Shown piece by piece: positions 21,111 to 32,121 of a stretch of DNA of 64,000 bases. This DNA comes from Poa pratensis. Its lineage: Eukaryota; Streptophyta; Magnoliopsida; Poales; Poaceae. The stretch spans positions 24,012,431 to 24,076,430 of the forward strand of contig CAMZMU010000048.1 of assembly GCA_947311845.1 (NCBI GenBank). The letters run 5' to 3'. Made by a program: the position numbers and the translations under genes. Every line of letters starts with the position of its first letter. Positions within the stretch are counted from its first letter, which is position 1. The notes below the pieces were generated by a model, which was not told the DNA's origin, ran no database searches, and saw nothing but the letters and a program-made list of their open reading frames with translations.

Positions 21111-22657
21111 GAGTGTCTTCATATTTTATGTTTTGTAGCACTGCTAATCTGTTTGTAGATGTTATTTGAGGCTGAAAGAAAATGATCGAATCCACGTATA
21201 AAATGACATGAAGTGTCAAATGGTTTTGTATGTATTGTTTAAGATTTTGAAGAGTTGTAATTATTTTGAGAAAGCACTATAATGTTTGAAGTAGATGTTC
21301 TTTTTTTTCTTTTTTTTTAAAGCTAAAATAATTTGGAAAAGGTCACAAGCATGTGGGAAATGGTTGTTCCATGTGCGACGTAAAATTTGTATGACTTGTA
21401 ATAATTTTGAGAAGGTCACAAAGTTGTAGAAATGGTAGTAGCTAGAGAATTGTTTTTTGCATGTTGATATATTTTTGGAGTCTTTGAAATGTTTTTTTTA
21501 TTTCGTAAGCAATTTCAAATGCTCAAATGTACCACATATTCTTTTTTGTTTTCGTGCATCTTGATGTGTTCTAACGTATTTGTAAATAAGTAGTACAAAT
21601 AAGTAGTTAATTTATTTTTTTCGATTGTGGTTGTATATGAAGGTGCTGACAACATTTGGCAAAAAATTTTTTTTTGTGTTTGGAGAGGTGTGGAAGTTTT
21701 TTTTTTTTGTGGGAAAAGAGAATTACGGATAAATAACAGGTAATAAGTTTGGAAAATATGCTAAATTTTGAAGCATTAGAATTTATATGTGTTGTCTTTT
21801 TTTTTTTGGTACGATTCATGTTCGGAAATATGTACATTTCAATGCTGTGTACAAATTTGAATTTGAAAAGTTTTAAAAGATTTCAGAGTGTCTTCATATT
21901 TTATGTTTTGTAGCACTGCTAATCTGTTTGTAGATGTTATTTGAGGCTGAAAGAAAATGATCGAATCCACGTATAAAATGACATGAAGTGTCAAATGGTT
22001 TTGTATGTATTGTTTAAGATTTTGAAGAGTTGTAATTATTTTGAGAAAGCACTATAATGTTTGAAGTAGATGTTCTTTTTTTTCCTTTTTTTTAAAGCTA
22101 AAATAATTTGGAAAAGGTCACAAGCATGTGGGAAATGGTTGTTCCATGTGCGACGTAAAATTTGTATGACTTGTAATAATTTTGAGAAGGTCACAAAGTT
22201 GTAGAAATGGTAGTAGCTAGAGAATTGTTTTTTGCATGTTGATATATTTTTGGAGTCTTTGAAATGTTTTTTTTATTTCGTAAGCAATTTCAAATGCTCA
22301 AATGTACTACATATTCTTTTTTGTTTTCGTGCATCTTGATGTGTTCTAACGTATTTGTAAATAAGTAGTACAAATAAGTAGTTAATTTATTTTTTTCGAT
22401 TGTGGTTGTATATGAAGGTGCTGACAACATTTGGCAATTTTTTTTTTTGTGTGTTTGGAGAGGTGTGGAAGTTTTTTTTTTTTTTGTGGGAAAAGAGAAT
22501 TACGAATAAATAACAGGTAATAAGTTTGGAAAATATGCTAAATTTTGAAGCATTAGAATTTATATGTGTTGTCTTTTTTTTTTACGATTCATGTTCGGAA
22601 ATATGTACATTTCAATGCTGTGTACAAATTTGAATTTGAAAAGTTTTAAAAGATTTC
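21111..22657 (+). repeat. Tandem duplication, about 775-bp unit x2
   Basis: Copies 21111-21885 and 21886-22657 are almost identical. They differ mainly in the length of T runs and a few substitutions (for example ACCACATATTC versus ACTACATATTC). The array is inside H2 and is AT-rich and non-coding. Length changes confined to homopolymers point to a recent event, or partly to sequencing noise. Confidence 0.92.
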
Positions 22658-22699
22658 GGGAAAAGAGGAAAAAGGGAAGAAAAAAAAAAGGGCCGCAGT

Positions 22700-23160
22700 C
22701 AGGCCGGTCCAGCAGGCGGCCCATCTGGAGGCCAGGCCCACTGGGTCGTCTCCGTGACGTCACTGCTGGCCTCACTGCTGGCCGGAGACGCCGCGGCGGC
22801 GACGGCGTTGCCGGCGGCGAACCAGCGCGTCCCAGGACGCGAGGCTGGGCGCGCTGGATAGGCCTCGACGCGGGCGTCGGAAGGTGGCGGCGCCGCCCGG
22901 ATTTGGTCGCCGGAGCGCCGCCGGCGGCGCGCGGACGCGGCGGATGTCTGCGGGCACGGGCGCGCCGATTCCGGCGAGGGCGCGGCGGCTCGGCGCGGTC
23001 TTAGGCGAGGAGGGAGAGGAGAGGACGGCGCAGCCGGCCGGCACCTCCGATGCGTGCGGGGAGGCCTGCCACGGCGGCGCGAGGCGTCGGCGGCCGGCGG
23101 CGATCTCGGACGCGCTCGCGAGTGGGAGGAGATGGGGGAAGTGGCGACGTTTTGCCATCT
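22700..23160. other. GC-rich, CpG-rich block in H2 (possible captured gene 5' region)
   Basis: The composition jumps from AT-rich to about three-quarters GC. It is open in several frames on both strands (Ala/Arg/Pro-rich), as is typical of a grass first exon or CpG-rich promoter. The true frame and any donor gene cannot be decided by eye. Confidence 0.35.
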
Positions 23161-24649
23161 AGGCCCTTCAGTGGCTGCGAATTTACGTTCAGGTCCCTCG
23201 ATGCGTAAAACCAGAGGGGCGCGGAGTAATTCGTCGTCGGACGCGAGGGCTGTTTTCGCGAAACGCCGTGGTGTGTCGCTGACAGGTGGGGCCACACCGT
23301 CACTGTAGATACTGTTCATTTTCTACAGTAAGCTACAGTAAGTGGAGCGCGGACAGAGCGCCGTTTTGGCCAACTTTGATATACTTAGTAATGTGTATCC
23401 CCACTTAAACCGGTTCAAGACGCAAATGGGTAACGATGAAAGACAACGCCATGGTGGAGGGACTTCAATGGTGTCCTGAGCTACTGCATCTGACTGAACA
23501 GAGGACGAGGAAGCCACAGTGATGGACAGTCCGTCCAATGTTGTACTGCTGAGCAAGTCCTTCGAGGATGACACATCCTGTTCTTGCGGCAATTCTGCTG
23601 ATGCAGTCTCACCCACAAGCTCCTCACGCCTGAAGTGAAATAAGCAGACTGGTCAGCAGCAACAATTTCTGTTTCCAGATGACGAAAAACTCCATAGTAC
23701 CATTGTACTCTGGCCAAGTTGATAGAGTCAATGTAATTTTTCCCTTTTTATTTCTATATAAAAATTGATACAATGCCAGCAGCTTGTGCAGACAGAAATA
23801 CATATTCTGTCCACGAGAACATCCCAGATATACACTCGATCAAGCCACACGATGAACCGAACAGTTCGATGTTGACTAAAAGAGAGTAGAAAATGCATGA
23901 ATAATGAGGGAGACGATGGTCATACGGCAGATTACTGGAGGCTTCAGAATGGTGATGCTGAAGTTCCGGAACAGGCGTCTCTGAAGACGATGAAGATGCA
24001 GTGCTTCCCACATGTTGCTGCTCCTCGTAACTGAAGCGGAAAAACAAGGCTCGGTGAGCAGAAGAACAATTCATCTTATCTAGGAGATGGATAATACTAC
24101 GTACGTGTTATCATCCAGCAAAACAAGGGTTTTCTTTCGCTTTCTATAAGACAACAGGAATATCTTCAAGTATCTACAGCAACTTACGACATGGATCCTA
24201 CTGAAATACTATTACGGAGGGATCTGTACGAGAACCGTTCCTCCGCAATCACTCATTCAATCCTCATAGATGGAAATACAAAACAACTGGACTTCGACTA
24301 GATCGCAAACAGAGAACTGATGATGAAGGCAACGAGAGGGCCGTACTGAGGCAGATCAGAGTGCGCTACGCGGTGGCGCGGGAGGGGTGCAGGAGGTGCC
24401 GGCCACTGGTTGGCACGGGACCGGTCATGGTGACCTATGTACCGGCGCCGATGGTTCCGGACTTCCGGTGTCTCCCGCGCCGTCCGTGCCGCCGTTGACG
24501 GCGGCGGCGCTGCAAGTAACCGGTAGATGATTCTTGTTTTTACATCACATGTAGATGATTCGAACGGAGTACTTTGTGGAAACGGAAAAAACGCAATTTT
24601 TCTTCTTGTCCCACGCACGAAATAGATTTTCGTCCCGGTTTATAAATAA

Positions 24650-25730
24650 AGTCTTTTTTTGCGAAAAAACCACCGATCTATTAATCATCCACAGCAGTAC
24701 AACAGAACCAAAAAGTAATAAAAAATACAAATAGATCAATCAACCACCTAGTGATGACTACAAACACTAGAGCGAGCCGAAGGTGCGCCGCTGTCCTCGC
24801 CCCTCCTCCAGCGGAGTCAGGCAAAGCTTGTCGTAGGAGAGCTTGTTGTAGTGGACAGACGGGAAGTCGTCGTGCTAAGACCCCAAAGTGGTGGAAAGAT
24901 CCCCACACAAGCAAGCCAAAGAGAAAAACGACAACAGAGAGGGGACGAGCGACCAACTCGGAGCCGAACATGCGCCGCCGCCGAGCCTGCAACGAAAGGC
25001 AAGAGTTTTCACCCGGAACCTAGTCATGAGTAGGATTCCAAATGACGCCGCCAAGAGGATAATGACACCCGCATGTATCACTTTTGTCGGCGCCTAAGCA
25101 CAGAGCTTTCACTCGGATCCTCACCTGTGTCATCTGGAATGCCAATGACTCATCCAACCCAAGGGATGGGACGCCATGCCAACATGAGGACTCCAGATCT
25201 TGACCAGGGAGCCGCCGAAACACCGACAATAGGACCACTTGCTACCATAACCCCTTGCCTATCGAAGACACCCATGCAGCCTCTCCTCTCCTTCCAGGGT
25301 CGCCACCCCGACGTCCACAAACTCGAACCCGTTGAGTGGCAGACAGCACAACGCCAGACTCGACTCAGGCAAGGTAAGCCAGCGACAAACCAGCTGCCGG
25401 TCACGACCGAAGTGCAAGTGGTCGTCGACCAAATGCAGTACCCAGAGCCCCCCAACCCCATATCAGGCCCGAGGAGCTGCACTCCCGCAGTGCAGCGTAG
25501 GGCCGCCTCCGCTGACCACCTGCAGATGCCCACGCCGGAGCCTACCAACGCCACCCGCCATGGACGTCTCCATGTCCCGCCGGTCACCGAGCCGAGCCGG
25601 CCATATATGCAAGGCACCGTTTTCAAGGGGGCTTGCCCGCGCAACCCCTAGAGCAGGAGGACGAGCTAGGATCCACACCCCCACCCCAACCCCTACAGCA
25701 GGAGCGATGTGAGAGGGTCTTAAGTCCGGA
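24650..25730 (-). mobile_element. LINE-like retroelement tail on the minus strand
   Basis: A T-rich run at 24653-24660 next to GCGAAAAAAC, followed by sequence whose reverse complement looks like a 3' UTR (GTCTTAGCACGACGACTTCC), matches my recollection of a common Pooideae LINE 3' end in antisense. The GC-rich part to about 25720 is open in several frames, but no reverse-transcriptase motif was found. No target-site duplication was identified. The assignment rests on general appearance. Confidence 0.45.
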
Positions 25731-25737
25731 TCTCGTA

Positions 25738-25897
25738 CTCCCTCCGTTTAGGTGTATTAGGCATGCTACAAGCAGCGTTGCGACCAAGGCGCACGATAAT
25801 ACGGCCAGAAAAAAACTCCAACTATTTGTTTCAGCCTATCCGTTTTCGGTAGTTATTGCAGGGAGTTGAAAATCAGCCAATCGCTCGCGTCAATCAC
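25738..25897 (+). mobile_element. Mariner/Stowaway-type MITE, left half
   Basis: The half begins after a TA (25736-25737) with CTCCCTCCGTTTAGGTGTA and is cut at the retrotransposon insertion. Its right half is at 38771-38951. The paired termini are inverted repeats of about 25 bp with two mismatches, and the whole element would be about 345 bp. Confidence 0.8.
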
Positions 25898-25902
25898 CTG
25901 GG

Positions 25903-26316
25903 TGTCAGGACCCGCTGTTCGTGTCCTGCTTGTTGCTGCTTCTACAACACTTCGACGGCCCAGATGCTCCGCTACCGCTTCGCCTACATCCAACGGTTCT
26001 GGACCGTCGTGTTATCTCCAGCTGTTTAGCTTTAATTCAGTTACTAATGGAACTGTCAAGTGTAATAAAGTATTGTAATGAACTATTAGCGTGACCCTAC
26101 TCTGGTATATAAAGAGTAGGGGTGGGAGGTTGGGAGGCACGCTACCGAACCCTAATAATATTTTCCCTGTTCTTGTTTTAGCTCTTCTTCTTGTTCCTCC
26201 TATTTTCCTTGTTTTCCATGTTTTTCCTCTTATAACCGGAGTTATCTGGGCTTCGGCTCGTTCTTTCTCTCCTTCCTCCCGATACTCTGCTTATCAGCGC
26301 CCGTCGGGGCCTGACA
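25903..26316 (+). repeat. 5' LTR of the Reina-like element
   Basis: The LTR is 414 bp, begins TGTCAGG and ends CCTGACA. It contains TGGTATATAAAGAGTAGG, a plausible TATA region, at about 26103-26120. It is more than 99% identical to the LTR at 38353-38765. Confidence 0.95.
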
Positions 26317-26317
26317 G

Positions 26318-26329
26318 TGGTATCAGAGC
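26318..26329 (+). promoter_or_regulatory. Primer-binding site, initiator Met-tRNA
   Basis: TGGTATCAGAGC lies one base after the 5' LTR. It is complementary to the 3' end of plant initiator methionine tRNA, the usual primer for many Ty3/gypsy and Ty1/copia elements. Confidence 0.92.
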
Positions 26330-26485
26330 AGTCGGTCACGAGCACCGCTGCCCCTCCCTTCCCAACCCTCCTCTCCATCGATTCCCCACCTCACCCTCCC
26401 AATTCGATCGAATTCCGTCTCGAGGTTGCTGGATCACCCAAGATCCGGTGGTAAAATCCCTCTGCGCCACGCTCTGTACCCCACC

Positions 26486-28802
26486 ATGGCCGCAGGACGC
26501 AGATCACGGTCTGCTTCACGAGAGCGCGCCGCCGCGGCCGCGAAAGGCGTGGACTTGTCCGCCGCAGCGGTGAAAAAAACCGGAGGATCTGGTGGATCCT
26601 TCCGAAGCTGGTGGCGATGATGAAGTGGACAACCGTGAGCTGGAGGCTCGTATCAGCGCCACCCTACCAAGGACGGTCATGGAGATTGGCCGCCGACTCG
26701 ATCTGCATCAAACGGAAACGGCGAACGCCCTCTACAACATTCAAGGTGATGTTGCTAAGCTTACCTCAATCATGGCGAATATGTCGTCTACCCTTGCGCG
26801 GCAGCGTCCTGATCCGCCGCCGGAACCCCAGAAAGTAACCCGCTTTGCAACTCCTCCACACTTGCCAAACAGCTCCCTTTCGCCGATCAGCGAACAAGTA
26901 ACACCGTGCGCCGTTCCACCCACCGCACAAACTCCTCCACCCTTTCCGCCTCAGCTCGGCAAGCTTCGCCCTGACCAACTTCCCCACCCACTATCACCCA
27001 GTTACATTCCCGAATCATCCACTCAAGCTTCTTTCCGATCCACTCCAACCACTACTGCTTCGATAGTCACCATTCCACACTACACACAGCAAACTAACCC
27101 ACAAACCCAGCCACAATTCTACCTTCCACAAAACAATAACCAAAACCAGCCACATCATAATACTTATCACCAGCAACACCAACCACCTCCAACACCTACC
27201 CAGTCCGAGCATCCACAACATATTCCTCAACACCAGCCTCAGGAACCTCACATTAGGATGCCACATGTGGAAATACCGTTGTTTTCGGGAGATAATGCAA
27301 GAGCCTGGCTGTTGGAATGTGAAGATCTGTTTAATTTAGTGAATATATCACCTGCAAACAGAGTTCAATGGGGAGTAGCTCATATCAGGGGTCAAGCAAA
27401 AACTTGGTTAAACAATTCTGGCATTCTGCTATCTAGCATCACCTGGACTGAATTGGGCAGTATTCTGGTGGAAAGGTTCCTGGACAACGTTAATGTGGAT
27501 CCAATGGAACTATTGCAAACTCTGAAGCAAGTTACAACAGTGAATTGCTACATTGACAACTATGAAAATTGGATGACTTTGATGAAGAGAGAAAAACCTT
27601 ATCTGCAATCAGATTTCTTTGTTGACCGATTCATCAGTGGGCTTAAAGAAGGTATTCGACATACAGTTCATTGTCAGAAACCTGCATCTCTCATGTCTGC
27701 GTATTGATATGCTCGTCAGTATGAAAAAGCTTACCTAGCTACCACCAGACGGCCAGCAAACCCTGCTCCTCAGCAGAGACCAAACTTCCAAGGAGGCCCT
27801 AGGCCTCTTGTGCCTAGAGATAACAGAATCCGCAACCGTGAACCCCATAAATGTTGGTACTGTCCTGAAAATTGGACAATAGGACACAAGTGCCAACAAC
27901 TACAACTTGCATTGAATGTGATGGAAATGCAGGGCAATTACATAGATGATATCCAAGAGGAAGAACAGGTGCATCTACCTGAGGAACAGCTGCAAGTCAT
28001 TCCGGTAGTCAATCCACCAGCTCCACAAGTGATTGCAAACCCAGCAGTTCAAGAACCCAATGACAATTGCAATGCTATGAGTATTTCTGCAGCTGCTTAC
28101 AATGGATGCCCGTCAGATGATACATTGTCTTTTCTCCTAAACTTCAAGAAAAGTCAAGCTTTGGCTCTAGCAGATACGGGAAGCACGAACACATTCATGG
28201 ACAGAAAGTCTGCTGAAAAAAATAACATTGTTTTGACCGCTGCTCCTCCAAGAACTGTTACAGTTGCTGGTGGCGGTACACTGTCCTCAACCGCAGTTGC
28301 TCATAACTGTTCCTTTTCAATGCAAGGGCTCAAATTTCAGGGAGATTTTCGTATCCTAGAACTTAAAGGTGCTGATATCATTTTCGGAGTCAACTGGTTT
28401 AAACTCTACAATCCAGTCACCTTCGACTTTATCAACAGAACAATGACATTGCTGGTAAATGGAGTTCTGAAAACCTTTGCTGATCATCTATTTCCAAAGG
28501 AGAAGTTTTTGATATCGTCTGAAGACTGCAGTGCTCTCATTGCACAAGGGGCACAAGGATACATGATGTATACAACAGATGATCATGATGACAATGATAG
28601 CACGGTTCCATCTTCTGACACCAATACCGAGATACCTGATGAAATTAGTGAGTTACTGCATCAGTTCCAGGACATTTTTCAAGCCCCAACTGGTCTACCT
28701 CCTCAGCGAGAGTGTGACCATCAAATACCTTTGAATCCTGGAGCTAAACCACCAAACATCCGACCATACAGGATGTCTCACAGTCAAAAGACATCAGTGG
28801 AA
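26486..28802 (+). pseudogene. gag-protease part of the Reina-like polyprotein (broken)
   Basis: The probable start is ATG 26486 (MAAGRRSRSASRERA). This frame meets the main gag frame only by a +1 shift at the run of seven A at about 26572-26578. Gag proper (PHVEIPLFSGDNARAWLLEC onward) runs to an in-frame TGA at 27705-27707, after which the same frame continues. A zinc knuckle of chromovirus type, CWYC with GHKC, follows at about 27850. The aspartic protease has LADTGS (Asp codon 28173). The segment preceding reverse transcriptase is cut by the nested element at 28803. One insertion and one nonsense codon are visible here. Confidence 0.85.
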
Positions 28803-30379
28803 TGATACGTCTCCAACGTATCCATAATTTCTCCTGTTCCATGCTTATATTATACCATTTGCTACATGTTTTATATACACTTCATATCACTTTTATGCAT
28901 TTTCTGGGACTAACCTATTAACAAGATGCCAAGTGCCAGTTCCCTGTTTTCTGCTGTTTTTGGTTTCAGAAAAGTACTTCTGCGAATATTCTCGGAATTG
29001 CACGAAACAAAAGGCCACGTCCCTATTTTTCCAGCACCGTCACGGAGTCCGAAGGAGAGACGAAGGAGGGCACCGAGGTGCCAAACCACCTGCTCGCGCG
29101 GTGGGCCCCAGCCGCGCCGACCTATGGTGTGGGCCCCTCGGCCTCCACCGACGTTGCCCCTTCGCCTATTTATTCCCCGAGGCAAAACCCTAAAAACGAA
29201 GTCATATTTCCACGAAGAGTTCCGCAGCGCCGCCGCCATCGACGACAAGTTTCGGGGGACAGAAGTCTCTGTTCCGGCACGCTGCCGGGACGGGGAATTG
29301 CCCCCGGAGTCATCTCCATCGACACCACCGCCATCTTCATCGCCGCTGCTGACTCCCATGATGAGGAGGGAGTAGTTCTCCCCCGAGGCTGAGGGCTCTA
29401 CCGGTAGCTATGTGGTTCATCTCTCTCTCCATGGTGTGATCTTTATGTGATCATGTGTATTGCTAGTATCGCTGAATACATTAATAATGTTTATGCTACT
29501 CAAGTGATTTTGTCTAGTTTCTGGAGTCGTTGTGACAACACGGTATCAAGGTGACAGTGTGGGTACTTGTGTGACTCTATGAATAATTTAGATATTTATC
29601 ATGGCTTATTCTTGGGAATTGTGGTGTTTGTTTACTCAGACTTTGAGGTGTGCTTTGCAGCCCTACGCATAGTACTCTTGTTCATCAAGAAGGAGAATAA
29701 TCCCGAGCAGTATTTACTTGTGTTCAGTTGTGCTAATCTAGTTGAATATGTAGATGTTACTCTTTATTATATGCACTCTATAGGTTACTTTAATATGAAC
29801 TCCGGTACTCTCCACGGTGTAAAGGTGACAGTGTGTGCACCGTGTGTGATTCCTTTATGACGTTGTGGCGCTTGTTTACTCCGGCTTGAGGTGTGCTTTT
29901 GTAGCCCTACACAATGAATGGTGTTTGTTATCCAACAAGAGAGTGTTTAAGAGTAGCTTTTACTTATTCAGTTATGAGATCATTGTTGAGAGTGTCCACT
30001 AGTGAAAGTATGATCCCTAGGCCTTGTTTCTAAGCATTGAAACACCGTTTACAACAAGTTCTGCTACATGTTTGCTTGCTGCCATCTTTATTTCAGATTG
30101 CAGTTACTACTTATAATCATCCATATTACTTGTATTTCACTATCTCTTCGCCGAACTAGTGCACCTATACATCTGACAAGTGTATTGGGTGTGTTGGGGA
30201 CACAAGAGACTTCTTGTATCTTAATTGCAGGGTTGCTTGAGAGGGATATCTTTGACCTCTACCTCCCTGAGTTCGATAAACCTTGGGTGATTCACTTAAG
30301 GGAAACTTGCTGCTGTTCTACAAACCTCTGCTCTTGGAGGCCCAACACTGTCTACAAGAATAGAAGCACGTAGACATCA
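28803..30379 (+). repeat. 5' LTR of the nested element
   Basis: The LTR is 1577 bp long. Versus the 3' LTR it shows roughly ten small indels and a similar number of substitutions, many of the indels being single bases (for example CCAAGTGCC versus CCACAGTGCC). Confidence 0.93.
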
Positions 30380-30389
30380 AGCTATTTTC

Positions 30390-30407
30390 TGGCGCCGTTG
30401 CCGGGGA
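30390..30407 (+). promoter_or_regulatory. Primer-binding site, tRNA-Asp
   Basis: TGGCGCCGTTGCCGGGGA is an 18-nt complement of the 3' end of plant tRNA-Asp(GUC) including CCA. It lies ten bases after the 5' LTR. Confidence 0.88.
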
Positions 30408-30551
30408 GGTAAGGTAAAAGGTATTCACATCCTCTGGCTACAAAGCTATTTTCTAGTATTGTTGCTAGTGTGTGAGTGCTCGAAGTTATTTCCTTTAGAT
30501 TCTGCAATTATTCTTTTTGTTTCTTGTTTTTATTTTCACTAGTTAGGCTTA

Positions 30552-31091
30552 ATGGAAAACAACAAAAAAATTAGAGATCTTTATGAACTTTATATTGAAT
30601 TAGGACATGATGCTTTTGAAGAGAAAATTAAAAAACCTATGGAAAATTATTTGCATGATGGTAGCAATGTTATTACTATAAATGCTTTGAACACCATTAT
30701 TGCTAATGCTATGCAAAGCTCTAAGCTTGGGGAAGCTGGTTTTGATGAATATGATATTTTTAGTCCCCCAAGTTTTGAGGAGAAAATTTTCTTTGATGAT
30801 ACTTTGCCTCCAATTTATGATGATTATAATGATAGTGGTATTTTGGTGCCACCTACTATGGAGGATAAAGTTTATTATGATTATACTATGCCTGCAATTT
30901 ATGATGAATACAATGATGGTTGTGATAGTTTTACTCTCACTATTACTAATAAAATTGATTATGCTTATGTGGAGAGTAATGATACTTTTATGCATGTGGA
31001 TCATGATAAGAATGCTTTATGTGATAGCTATATTGTTGAGTTTATTCATGATGCACTGAAAATTATTTTGAGAGAGGAAATATGGTTATAG
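30552..31091 (+). CDS. Acidic low-complexity ORF of the nested element (179 aa)
   Basis: The ORF starts MENNKKIRDLYELYIELGH and contains a repeated acidic block (FDDTLPPIYDDYNDSGI, YYDYTMPAIYDEYNDG) rich in Asp, Tyr and Ile. Codons are AT-rich, unlike the neighbouring Reina gag. It is the only sizeable frame in the element's interior and is intact. It has no zinc knuckle and no recognised domain. It may be a vestige that has kept its frame, or a small accessory protein. Confidence 0.5.
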   Translation: MENNKKIRDLYELYIELGHDAFEEKIKKPMENYLHDGSNVITINALNTIIANAMQSSKLGEAGFDEYDIFSPPSFEEKIFFDDTLPPIYDDYNDSGILVPPTMEDKVYYDYTMPAIYDEYNDGCDSFTLTITNKIDYAYVESNDTFMHVDHDKNALCDSYIVEFIHDALKIILREEIWL

Positions 31092-32047
31092 AAATTTCAT
31101 GTTACTAAACACCTCTCTTTATGATGAAGTTTTGAGCTTTCTCTTGATTTGCTTTTATTTGCTGGGTACTTTAAGACCTACTGGTCCTTATGAGAGAGGG
31201 AGACATGATTCATATATCACAATAATATTAAGTCTCCTCTTTTGTTGAAATTTTTGAAGTTGCACTTGTTTTGCCTTCCTATGCTAGTCACTTTGTTTAT
31301 TGATTTATTTTCTTACAAGACTCCTTTGCATAGGAAGTGGGTTAGACTTAAATGTGTTTGGTATTTGCTTTTTGATGCTCTCTTATATTCAACTCTTATA
31401 CATATGAGAGCATATCAAAATCACTATGCCTAGCTAAAAGGCTTTAAAGAAAAGCGCTTATGGGAGACAACCCATTGTTTTTATTTCTGTTATTTTTTTT
31501 TTTTTTTTTTGAGTCAAGGTTTTGTTACTTCTGTAGCAACTCCTTTGTATCTTTATTTTATTGCATTGTTGTGCCAAGTAAAGTTCTATATTGAAAGTTG
31601 ATGCAAGATTTGGATTTCTGCGCAGAGACAGATTTTTAGCTGTCACGATTTGAGCTTATCTCCCTGTAGAAAATTCAAAAATTCTGAAAAAATCACGCAT
31701 ATCCTGAGATATGTACGCAACTTTCATTATTTTGGCCAGATCCATCTGAGCAACTTAAGTGCCTCGAAAAAATTCGTCATTCCAGACTGTTCTGTTTTTG
31801 ACAGATTCTGCCTTTTGTTTTGCATTCGCTCTTTTACTGTGTTTGTGTGGATTTCTTTGCTCCACAAAGCATTGGTGGCTGTAGCTAATGTCCAGAAGCT
31901 TTGGGATTGATTGTATCATTACAGAATATGAGAATTTTTGATTATGCACTAACCCTCTAATGAGAACTGTCTTGAGTTTGGTGTGAAGGAAGTTTTCAAG
32001 GATCAAGCGAGAAGGGTGATATTATGTGATCAAGAAGAGTGAAAAGC

Positions 32048-32121
32048 CTAAGCTTGGGGATGCCCCCGTGGTTCATCCCAACCATATTCAGAGAGACTCA
32101 AGCGTCTAAGCTTGGGGATGC
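32048..32121 (+). repeat. Two internal copies of the polypurine-tract word
   Basis: CTAAGCTTGGGGATGC at 32048-32063 and 32106-32121 is identical to the sequence at 34048-34063 that abuts the 3' LTR and serves as the polypurine tract. Confidence 0.85.

Larger units (their letters stand above)
20776..23391 (-). mobile_element. Helitron-like element H2 inside a DUF3615 exon
   Basis: The plus-strand left edge is A|CTAG followed by GC-rich inverted sequence (20781-20791) and the word CGCCGCGCCCTTCATG, which recurs at the same end of H3. The right edge is about 50 bp shared with H3 (CTACAGT, AGCGCGGACAGAGCGC, TTTGATATACTTAGTAA) followed by T. Removing 20776-23391 restores the exon continuity seen in paralogues A and C, with the junction exactly between A and T. 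That is Helitron target choice without target duplication. The 5' terminus reads TT rather than the canonical TC. The interior is AT-rich (left, with a 775-bp tandem duplication) and GC-rich (22700-23160, possible captured exon/promoter of unknown origin). Confidence 0.72.
18710..24400 (-). pseudogene. DUF3615-family paralogue B, interrupted by Helitron-like H2
   Basis: Minus-strand exons: about 24400-24300 (N-terminal remnant), about 24032-23950 (short exon YEEQQHVGSTASS), 23629-23392 plus 20775-20651 (one exon split by H2), 19891-19720, 19625-19403, 19110-18986, 18896-18851 and 18762-18710 (stop TAA). The five downstream exons have consensus GT-AG sites, matching phases and no internal stop; they encode YWPDGTRKRR, LVDKYNEYNHLMG, DLFFAEVTFKLGQ, VKPTDNG and CCHGCDVKHPND. 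This is the best-preserved DUF3615 3' half of the three copies. Family function is unknown. The 2.6-kb insertion inside a coding exon disables the gene unless it is spliced out. Confidence 0.7.

Noticed and set aside
22564..23319. Several long overlapping frames on both strands in the GC-rich block
   Set aside because: High GC removes stop codons in all frames; no frame shows recognisable protein motifs or matching splice sites.
25073..25720. Long frames on both strands (Pro/Thr/Arg-rich)
   Set aside because: Overlapping frames in GC-rich retroelement-like DNA with no known motif; not called as genes.
28926..29392. ORFs of 100-150 codons in the 5' LTR of the nested element, repeated in the 3' LTR at 34096-34650
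   Set aside because: They are LTR sequence; the frames differ between the two LTRs because of small indels.
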